The notes under the pieces: model-generated
The model's database searches: none
What the model was told of the DNA's origin: nothing
Seen by the model: the letters and a program-made list of their open reading frames with translations, nothing else
Assembly: GCA_025350965.1 (NCBI GenBank)
Contig: JANXWV010000121.1
Coordinates: 1 to 48,791 of the forward strand
DNA length: 48,791 bases
Direction: 5' to 3'
Origin: Rhizobacter sp.
GTDB lineage: Bacteria > Pseudomonadota > Gammaproteobacteria > Burkholderiales > Burkholderiaceae_C
Position numbers and translations under genes: made by a program
Shown here: piece by piece, positions 41,758 to 48,791 of the stretch
How positions within the stretch are numbered: the stretch's first letter is position 1
Layout: every line of letters starts with the position of its first letter

Positions 41758-41939
41758 GGCGGCGGGTGGGCTCGGGGGGAAGTTCAATGTTGTCGGCTGC
41801 GGCCGCTTGAACTGAAGGTGATTGCGGCGCTGCGCCCGAATTGGTACTTGCAGTGCCGGCTTTTGGGCCGATCACAGCGGGCGGGTGGGACAGACAATGG
41901 AGCGAGCAGTCGATCCATCGCGCCATGAAAGAAGCCTCC

Positions 41940-42473
41940 ATGCCCGACGTTTCCATCACCCGGACAACCACGCTCACCGCGCTGACTGCGCTGGCGAGTG
42001 CGGCCGCCCTGTTCCTGTCAGCGCTGTCGCCCGCCAGCGCACAAAACGTGGCGCCTGCGGCCGCGTTGCTGCCCGCAGGTGCGGCGTCTGCGCCCCTGGT
42101 GCCGACCTTCGCACCCGACCCCGAACTGCTGAGCGCCTTCGGTGGCAAGGACGGCCTGTTCAAACTGGCGGGCGTGTTGGTCGACAAGATGCGGGCGGAC
42201 GCGCGCATCGGCCACTACTTCGAAAAGACGAAGCTGCCACGGCTGAAAACCCAACTCGGCGAGCAGCTCTGCCAGTTGCTTGCGGGCCCGTGCATCTATG
42301 ACGGCGACACGATGAAAGCGTCGCACGCGGACCTGAACATCACGAAGGCAGACAGCTTCCGCTTGGTCGAGTTGCTTCAGGCCAGCATGGACGAACTGGC
42401 CATTCCGTTCGCCGTTCAGAACAAGCTGCTGGCGCGGCTCGCGCCGATGTACCGGGACATCATCACCCGCTGA
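41940..42473 (+). CDS. Exported group I truncated haemoglobin
   Basis: Protein of 177 aa. A signal peptide covers about residues 1-35 (MPDVSITRTTTLTALTALASAAALFL... ending SPASAQ). The globin part starts at AFGGKDGLFKLAGVLV and has RIGHYFEKTKLPRLKTQLGEQLCQLLAGPC. The proximal haem histidine is His129 in MKASHADLNIT, and the tail is LLARLAPMYRDII. No tyrosine is seen at the expected B10 position. AAGAAG precedes the chosen ATG; another ATG at 41925 would lengthen the leader. It is divergent from the FIST gene and converges with the chemoreceptor, 3' ends overlapping by 11 nt. Confidence 0.88.
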   Translation: MPDVSITRTTTLTALTALASAAALFLSALSPASAQNVAPAAALLPAGAASAPLVPTFAPDPELLSAFGGKDGLFKLAGVLVDKMRADARIGHYFEKTKLPRLKTQLGEQLCQLLAGPCIYDGDTMKASHADLNITKADSFRLVELLQASMDELAIPFAVQNKLLARLAPMYRDIITR

Positions 42474-44499
42474 CGCGGCCCCGCTCTCGCTGTCGACCTT
42501 GCGCGGGGAGCTTGAACTTGTCGACTTCACCGGCCAGCCCGAGCGCCTGATCTTTCAGGGCAGAGGCCGCAGCAGCGGTCTGCTCCACCAGCGTCGCGTT
42601 TTGCTGCGTCATTCGGTCCAGCTCGTTGACTGCCGAACCCACCAGCGAGACCCCCTTGCTTTGCTCTGATGCGGCCGTGGAGATCTCTGAGAGCAAGCCG
42701 TTCATGCGGCGCGCGTTCGCCACGAGTTCCTGCATGGTGTGGCCAGCGCCGAGAACAACCTTGGTGCCGGCCTCGACTTTGTCGACGCTCGATGTGATGA
42801 GCGTCTTGATCTCGCGCGCGGCTTGCGCGCTTCGTTGCGCCAGGCTCCGTACTTCGCTGGCCACTACGGCAAACCCGCGGCCCTGTTCGCCGGCACGCGC
42901 TGCCTCCACGGCCGCATTCAGCGCCAGGATGTTGGTCTGGAAGGCGATGCTGTCGATCGTGCCGATGATGTCGCCGATCATCTTCGACGACGTGTTGATG
43001 TCCTGCATGGTGCTGACGACCTCGGCGATCACGATGCCGCCACGCGCGGCCGATTCCGAATTGCCGGCTGCGACTTGCGCCGCCTCCCGGACGTTGTCCG
43101 CCGTGTGCTTGACCGTCGACGAGATCTCTTCCATCGAGGAAGCGCTCTGTTCGAGGTTGGCTGCGGCCTGTTCGGTTCGCGCCGACAAATCCATGGACGC
43201 CGACGCTATTTCACCGCTCGCGTGAACGATCAATTCGGACGAGCCGCGCACGCGCGACACGATGTTTCGCAGCGATGCCTGCATGGCATGCAACGAGGCC
43301 ATGAGAGCGGCCGCCTCGTCCTTCCCCAACGGGTTGGGGTGTGTCGTCAGGTCGCCACCGGTCATGGCCACCAGGTGGCGCTTGACCTCGTTGAGCCCGC
43401 CCTGGGTGACGAGGTAGAACGAATAAAAGAGGTAGGCGCCCAGGAAAACGGCAAGAAAAACCACCGTCATCATCAGCAGCCGCTGGTTCTTCATGCCGGC
43501 GACGCGGGCCTGGAGCAACTCGTCGAGGCGGTCGATCATCTTGCCTTGCAGTGCACTCAGCCCGTCGACAACGCCGATACCCTTCTTGATCAGGGTCGCG
43601 CTGTCGCCCTTGCCGGAAATGGCCATGTCGCGAAAGCTGTGCAGTGCGGGCAACAGATCGTCGGCCTTGTATTCAGCTTTGTACTCAGCCTTGTAGTCGG
43701 CGTGAACGCCGTAGACCTTCTCGAGTGCCATCGCAACCCGGCCCTCGAACAGTTCGGTGGTGACCGCAGACTTCACGAGCACGCGCTGCTCAGCTTCACT
43801 GGCGGGCTTGCCCGAGGCGGCAACCGCCACTGAGACGCTGCGCAACCTGGCCGCTCCCTCGACCAGCACCGGCATGGCTCCAAGCGCGGCGTCCATCAGG
43901 TGGTAGGTGTCGACGTCGGGGTCCAGAATCAGGTTCGAGCCGTCGCTGGCCCGGCCGATCAGCGAGACCACCGCTTCGACGTACGCTGAGTGCACGGCAA
44001 ACAGGTTGTCTGAACTGGCAGTGTTGGCCGCTTCGGCCGCGGTCTTGACGGCGGCCAGGGCTTTCGCCGTCCCGAGATCGGCCCCGAAGGCTGCTTCGGC
44101 AGCTTCGAGCTTCTGCATCTGTGCATCGCGCGCCTTGCGGGCTTCGGCCACCTCGGGCATGGCTTCGCCCTTGACCTGCATCTGGAGCGAGTAGAGGCGA
44201 TAAGCCTGGCCCAGCCGAACCAGCGGGATGGCTTCGCGAACGTACGCGACCCCTGTGCGTTCCTTCGTCGAGAACGCCAGGGCATCGGCCTTGTCCTTGA
44301 GGAAAGTCCAGGTCAGGACGACCACCGGCACCATGAATATGGCCGACACGATCAGCGCCTTGGCGCGGAAGTTGAGGCTTCGGAACAAGCGCACGCCCGG
44401 CGACCATGGCCCGTGGTGCGCGAAGAAACCCGGATCGCTCGGGGCCGGCTGGGCCGGGTGGGATCGGCGCAGCGGGCTGCGCAAGATGTCGGTCGCCAT
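42463..44499 (-). CDS. Methyl-accepting chemotaxis protein
   Basis: Membrane chemoreceptor of 678 aa. TM1 is about residues 48-66. The periplasmic ligand region of about 240 residues contains LILDPDVDTYHLMD, and TM2 is about residues 300-322. The signalling domain has the highly conserved hairpin tip DIIGTIDSIAFQTNILALNA followed by VEAARAGEQGRGFAVVA. An unusual run YKAEYKAEYKAD (three YKA repeats) precedes TM2. Start MATDIL has AGGAAG six bases upstream; the frame is open to 45114 but that part is the antisense of tetR. No CheW/CheA genes are nearby. Confidence 0.95.
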   Translation of the reverse strand: MATDILRSPLRRSHPAQPAPSDPGFFAHHGPWSPGVRLFRSLNFRAKALIVSAIFMVPVVVLTWTFLKDKADALAFSTKERTGVAYVREAIPLVRLGQAYRLYSLQMQVKGEAMPEVAEARKARDAQMQKLEAAEAAFGADLGTAKALAAVKTAAEAANTASSDNLFAVHSAYVEAVVSLIGRASDGSNLILDPDVDTYHLMDAALGAMPVLVEGAARLRSVSVAVAASGKPASEAEQRVLVKSAVTTELFEGRVAMALEKVYGVHADYKAEYKAEYKADDLLPALHSFRDMAISGKGDSATLIKKGIGVVDGLSALQGKMIDRLDELLQARVAGMKNQRLLMMTVVFLAVFLGAYLFYSFYLVTQGGLNEVKRHLVAMTGGDLTTHPNPLGKDEAAALMASLHAMQASLRNIVSRVRGSSELIVHASGEIASASMDLSARTEQAAANLEQSASSMEEISSTVKHTADNVREAAQVAAGNSESAARGGIVIAEVVSTMQDINTSSKMIGDIIGTIDSIAFQTNILALNAAVEAARAGEQGRGFAVVASEVRSLAQRSAQAAREIKTLITSSVDKVEAGTKVVLGAGHTMQELVANARRMNGLLSEISTAASEQSKGVSLVGSAVNELDRMTQQNATLVEQTAAAASALKDQALGLAGEVDKFKLPAQGRQRERGRVSG

Positions 44500-44566
44500 G
44501 GGGTACTTCCTGAGTGAGAAATGCACGCTTCTGCGGGCGCTGATCGGCAGCCCCCAGGTGCAGGGT

Positions 44567-44593
44567 CTTTCGGTCGAAGTCGGGGTGAGTTGA
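44567..44593 (-). promoter_or_regulatory. Candidate sigma28 (flagellar) promoter of the chemoreceptor gene
   Basis: On the minus strand TCAA is followed by 15 bases and then ACCGAAAG, against the FliA-type consensus TAAA-N15-GCCGATAA. Five of eight bases in the -10 part match, with the central CCGA intact. It would start about 60 nt before the ATG at 44499. Chemoreceptors are commonly under this sigma factor. Confidence 0.35.
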
Positions 44594-44675
44594 GGAAAAA
44601 GTGACCGGGAGTTGTCTGTTTCCCAAGCGTTGGCACGCCTGCTGCCGCTGTCGCGCCTGTCGCGAGCGTCGCGGC

Positions 44676-45371
44676 CTACCGCACCCCGACCCCCCGCAAC
44701 ACGACCGTCTGCACGCTCGCCACGGTGCGCTCGAAGAACGCCGGGTTCGCCAGCGTCTGCCCAGTCAGCGCCTGGACCTGCACCGCAAAGTCGGCGTAGT
44801 GCTGGGTGGTGGCCCAGAGCATGAACAGCAGGTGCGTGGGGTCGACCGGCGCCAGACGGCCGGCGTCGACCCAGGCCTGGATCACGGCCGACTTTTCGAT
44901 CACCAGCTCGTGCAGTTCGCGGTCGAGTTCGTCGCGCAGCAAGGGCGCGCCCTGGATGATCTCGAGGCAGAACAGGCGCGATGCGTCGGGGTTGTCGCGC
45001 GAGACTTCTAGCTTGCTGCGGATGTAGTCGGCAATCACTCGCTGTGGGTCTTGCTCGGCGCTGAACGCGCGCAGCGGGGCGAGCCACACGCCGAGCAGGT
45101 CGCGCAGCACGCAAACGTACAACTCCTCCTTGTTCGCGAAGTAGTACAGCAGGTTGCTTTTCGACACGCCGGCGCGCGCGGCCACCTGGTCCACGCTGGT
45201 GCCATGCAGCCCGTAGCGCGAGAACAGGCCGAGCGCGGCCTGGAGCACGGCACTGCGCTTGTCCGCGACGGGTGCGGCCTTCTTCTTGCGGGTCACCACG
45301 TGCAGCTCGTTTCCCGGGCTTTGACTGGCCAAGTCTCCCACAGCTGAGCGCGGAAACTGGTGTTTGTCCAT
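44676..45371 (-). CDS. TetR-family repressor, RutR-like
   Basis: Regulator of 231 aa. The N-terminal helix-turn-helix is at about residues 40-85: LFSRYGLHGTSVDQVAARAGVSKSNLLYYFANKEELY, then LRDLLGVWLAPLRAF. The C-terminal ligand domain has SRLFCLEIIQGAPLL and HLLFMLWATTQHYADF, which resemble RutR. RutR senses uracil or thymine. It is divergent from the pyrimidine-degradation genes and a RutR-type operator covers its own start codon, so autorepression is likely. Confidence 0.9.
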   Translation of the reverse strand: MDKHQFPRSAVGDLASQSPGNELHVVTRKKKAAPVADKRSAVLQAALGLFSRYGLHGTSVDQVAARAGVSKSNLLYYFANKEELYVCVLRDLLGVWLAPLRAFSAEQDPQRVIADYIRSKLEVSRDNPDASRLFCLEIIQGAPLLRDELDRELHELVIEKSAVIQAWVDAGRLAPVDPTHLLFMLWATTQHYADFAVQVQALTGQTLANPAFFERTVASVQTVVLRGVGVR

Positions 45372-45379
45372 ATGGTCAA
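45364..45379. promoter_or_regulatory. RutR-type operator
   Basis: TTGTCCATATGGTCAA matches the E. coli RutR consensus TTGACCA-NN-TGGTCAA at all defined positions but one. It forms part of an 18-bp near-palindrome (45363-45380). It covers the ATG of the tetR gene (45369-45371) and ends one base before the sigma54-type promoter of the catabolic operon, so one repressor dimer could control both directions. Confidence 0.75.
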
Positions 45380-45380
45380 A

Positions 45381-45398
45381 CTGGCACGCGGGTTGCAT
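45381..45398 (+). promoter_or_regulatory. Sigma54 (-24/-12) promoter of the pyrimidine-degradation operon
   Basis: CTGGCACGCGGGTTGCAT matches the RpoN consensus YTGGCACG-N4-TTGCW at every defined base. The GG (45383-45384) and GC (45395-45396) are ten bases apart. Predicted start is near 45409, a 65-nt leader before the ATG at 45474. This implies nitrogen-responsive activation by an enhancer-binding protein, not seen in the window. Confidence 0.75.
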
Positions 45399-45445
45399 GC
45401 TGAAGGGCATGGGTAGACGCACGCTGCTTACCAGTGCATAACCCG

Positions 45446-45458
45446 GGTTCAGTGAACC
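45446..45458. promoter_or_regulatory. Palindrome GGTTCAGTGAACC in the leader of the pyrimidine operon
   Basis: A perfect 6+1+6 palindrome lying just upstream of the AGGAG ribosome site. The one-base centre cannot form an RNA loop, so it is better read as a DNA operator for a second regulator than as a hairpin. Confidence 0.4.
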
Positions 45459-45473
45459 ACGCAGGAGCACACC

Positions 45474-46748
45474 ATGACGGAACTGAAGATCAACGCCGAC
45501 CGCTTGTGGAGCAGCCTGATGGAGATGGCCAAGATCGGCGCCACGCCCAAGGGCGGCGTGTGCCGTCTGGCGCTCACCGACCTCGACAAGCAGGGCCGCG
45601 ACTTGTTCGTGCAGTGGTGCACCGAGGCTGGCTGCACTGTCAAGGTCGACGCCATGGGCAACATCTTCGCGCGCCGCCCGGGGCGCAACAACAACCTGGC
45701 ACCGGTGGGCACCGGCAGCCACCTTGACAGCCAGCCCACCGGCGGCCGCTTCGACGGTGTGTACGGCGTGCTTGCGGGGCTCGAGGTCATCCGCACGCTG
45801 AACGATCTGGGCATCGAGACCGAGCGGCCGGTCGAGGCCTCGGTCTGGACCAACGAAGAGGGCTCGCGCTTCGCGCCTGCGATGGTGGCCTCGGGCGTGT
45901 ATGCGGGCGTGTTCACGCTCGACTACGGCCTGTCCCGCGCCGACGTTGACGGCAAGACGATGGGCGAGGAACTCGCGCGCATCGGCTATGCCGGCACCGA
46001 GCCGGTGGGCGGGCGGCCGGTGCACGCCTTCTTCGAAACGCACATCGAGCAGGGCCCGATCCTGGAGGCCGAGGGCCAGACCATCGGCGTCGTCACGGAT
46101 GCCCAGGGCCAGCGCTGGTACGAACTGGTGCTCACGGGGCAGGAGTCGCATGCCGGCCCCACGCCGATGCCGGTGCGGCGCGACGCGCTGCTGGGCGCGG
46201 CCCGGGTGATCCAGCTCGTCAACGAGATCGGCCTGGCGCACGCGCCGGTGGCGGTGTCGACGGTGGGCATGATCAACAGCTACCCGAACTCGCGCAACGT
46301 GATCCCGGGCAAGGTGTTCCTCACGGTCGACTTCCGCTGCCCCGACAACGCCGAATTGTCGAAGATGGACGAAGAACTCAAAGTCGGCGTTGCGCGGATT
46401 GCCGCAGCGGCGAAGTTGGAATTCGACCTGAAGCAGATCTTCCAGTACGACTGCGTGCACTTTGACGAGAGCTGCGTGCAGATGGTGCGCGAGGGCGCGC
46501 AGGCGCTGGGCTACACCGCGCGCAACATCGTCTCGGGCGCGGGGCACGACGCCTGCTACATGAGCAAGGTCACGCCCACCGCCATGATCTTCGTGCCGTG
46601 CATCGGCGGCATCAGCCACAACGAGATCGAAGACGCCAAGCCCGAATGGATCGCCGCCGGCGGCAACGTGCTGCTGCGGGCCATGCTCGCCAAGGCGAAC
46701 GAGTTGCCCGAGGTGTTCAAGAGCAATGAAACCGTGGCCGTGGCCTGA
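45474..46748 (+). CDS. Zn-dependent amidohydrolase, beta-ureidopropionase/N-carbamoyl-amino-acid hydrolase (HyuC/AmaB type)
   Basis: M20-family metalloenzyme of 424 aa. Metal and substrate motifs are GTGSHLDSQPTGGRFDGVYG, WTNEEGSRF, THIEQGPILE and the dimer-interface segment ESHAGPTPMPVRRDA. A late metal histidine is in GAGHDACYM. It probably hydrolyses N-carbamoyl-beta-alanine, the last step of the reductive pyrimidine route, since dihydropyrimidinase and PreT follow. AGGAG precedes the ATG. Confidence 0.92.
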   Translation: MTELKINADRLWSSLMEMAKIGATPKGGVCRLALTDLDKQGRDLFVQWCTEAGCTVKVDAMGNIFARRPGRNNNLAPVGTGSHLDSQPTGGRFDGVYGVLAGLEVIRTLNDLGIETERPVEASVWTNEEGSRFAPAMVASGVYAGVFTLDYGLSRADVDGKTMGEELARIGYAGTEPVGGRPVHAFFETHIEQGPILEAEGQTIGVVTDAQGQRWYELVLTGQESHAGPTPMPVRRDALLGAARVIQLVNEIGLAHAPVAVSTVGMINSYPNSRNVIPGKVFLTVDFRCPDNAELSKMDEELKVGVARIAAAAKLEFDLKQIFQYDCVHFDESCVQMVREGAQALGYTARNIVSGAGHDACYMSKVTPTAMIFVPCIGGISHNEIEDAKPEWIAAGGNVLLRAMLAKANELPEVFKSNETVAVA

Positions 46749-48209
<1,461 letters not shown>

Positions 48210-48222
48210 GCGGAGCGCACCG

Positions 48223-48791
48223 ATGCCGCAACCCGATGCCTCACCCAACATCCAGCCCGGCCGCCTGAGCGCCTGCCAGTACACCGACAACTTCAGCGAC
48301 GCGCACCCGCCGCTCAACGGCGTGCAGGCGCTGATCGAGGCTGAGCGCTGCTACTACTGCTTCGATGCGCCGTGCGTGGCGGCCTGCCCCACGGGCATCG
48401 ACATTCCGTCGTTCATCCGGCGCATCGGCGAGGGCAACGAGCGCGGTGCGGCGCAGGCCATCCTCCAGGCCAACATCTTCGGCGGCATGTGCGCGCGCGT
48501 CTGCCCGACCGAGGTGCTGTGCGAGCAGGCCTGCGTACGCAATACCAACGAAGACAAGCCGGTCGAGATCGGCCTGTTGCAGCGGCATGCCACCGATGCC
48601 TACTTCGCGGCGCCGCGCCGCGATGACTTGCCGCTGTTCACACGCGCGGTGAGCACCGGCAAGCGCATTGCGGTGGTCGGCGCCGGGCCGGCGGGCCTGG
48701 CGTGCGCGCACCGGCTGGCCGTGCTCGGGCACGACGTGGTCGTGTTCGAAGCCCAGCCCAAGCCCGGCGGGCTGAACGAGTACGGCCTGGC
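48223..48791 (+). CDS. preT: NAD-dependent dihydropyrimidine dehydrogenase subunit PreT (5' part, runs off window)
   Basis: The first 189 residues are visible. The N-terminal Fe-S region has CYYCFDAPCVAACPTGIDIP and GGMCARVCPTEVLCEQACVR, giving eight cysteines in the adrenodoxin-reductase-like pattern. The FAD-binding motif VAVVGAGPAGLACAHRLA follows. It reduces uracil or thymine with a PreA partner expected just beyond the window. It lies 13 nt after hydA, so it is part of the same operon. GluB-like glutamate synthase subunits share this fold, but the neighbours support PreT. Confidence 0.9.
   Translation, partial: MPQPDASPNIQPGRLSACQYTDNFSDAHPPLNGVQALIEAERCYYCFDAPCVAACPTGIDIPSFIRRIGEGNERGAAQAILQANIFGGMCARVCPTEVLCEQACVRNTNEDKPVEIGLLQRHATDAYFAAPRRDDLPLFTRAVSTGKRIAVVGAGPAGLACAHRLAVLGHDVVVFEAQPKPGGLNEYGL

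Noticed and set aside
44629..44647. Second sigma54-like element TTGGCACG-N4-CTGCC
   Set aside because: It has GG-N10-GC spacing, but the -12 box is poor and it points into the antisense of tetR with no gene downstream. Probably chance in GC-rich DNA.
42463..45114. 883-codon chemoreceptor with a long N-terminal extension
   Set aside because: The extension lies opposite or within tetR. The ATG at 44499 has a good ribosome site and the family N-terminus.

Overview
The window is GC-rich chromosomal DNA with no rRNA, tRNA, phage, IS or CRISPR sequence that I can see. Gene content points to a free-living betaproteobacterium of the Burkholderiales, in the Rubrivivax/Leptothrix/Piscinibacter-like group. 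Indicators are a PEP-CTERM protein, many Tat and TRAP-like metabolic loci, an E. coli-type ArgG, a reductive pyrimidine pathway and abundant c-di-GMP and two-component signalling. The genus is inference. Coding density is very high, and many genes are coupled by 1-14 nt overlaps.

Layout. 1-6964 (minus) is a sugar-acid uptake and catabolism operon: MalK-type ATPase, Tat-exported binding protein, two permeases, a beta-hydroxyacid dehydrogenase and an IlvD/Edd dehydratase that runs off the left edge. 7122-12689 (plus) is the divergent partner: a GntR/FadR regulator followed by ltnD-otnK-otnC-denD and an SDR, i.e. L-threonate/D-erythronate catabolism to a triose phosphate. 12836-13837 is a PEP-CTERM protein. 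13865-17370 (minus) holds an acyl-CoA ligase and a TPR lipoprotein. 17565-20467 is a polar amino-acid ABC transporter behind a sigma54-type promoter. 20534-22567 is a membrane Ser/Thr kinase, 22683-23588 a beta-propeller lipoprotein, and 23781-25130 argG. 25195-27745 is a DUF2946-like protein plus a TonB receptor. 27791-30591 is a cysteine-free periplasmic pterin-binding-like protein fused by a 4-nt overlap to a hybrid histidine kinase with an HPt domain (PruR-like system). 30745-32972 holds murB, divergent yajQ and a retropepsin-like protease. 33096-38623 is a five-gene operon of paired acyl-CoA dehydrogenases, a P1 (DmpA/NylC) hydrolase, an enoyl-CoA hydratase and an exported alpha/beta hydrolase. 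38641-41757 (minus) is a FIST sensor with a 1-nt frameshift, overlapping a PAS-GGDEF-EAL protein. An exported truncated haemoglobin (41940-42473) is divergent from it, followed by a convergent chemoreceptor. 44676-48791 is a reductive pyrimidine-degradation cluster (amidohydrolase, dihydropyrimidinase, start of PreT) divergent from a RutR-like TetR repressor.

How the genes work together. The left quarter takes up and degrades acid sugars from two divergent operons that share a 157-bp control region. Two nitrogen-related systems, the amino-acid transporter and the pyrimidine cluster, each carry a -24/-12 (RpoN) promoter about 65 nt upstream of the first gene. The pyrimidine cluster also has a near-perfect RutR-type operator touching that promoter. 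The middle and right parts carry two candidate small-molecule signalling modules: a pterin-type module (PruR-like plus hybrid kinase) and a haem/NO-type module (FIST plus GGDEF-EAL next to a truncated haemoglobin). All functions are read from sequence motifs and family knowledge. No database search was run.
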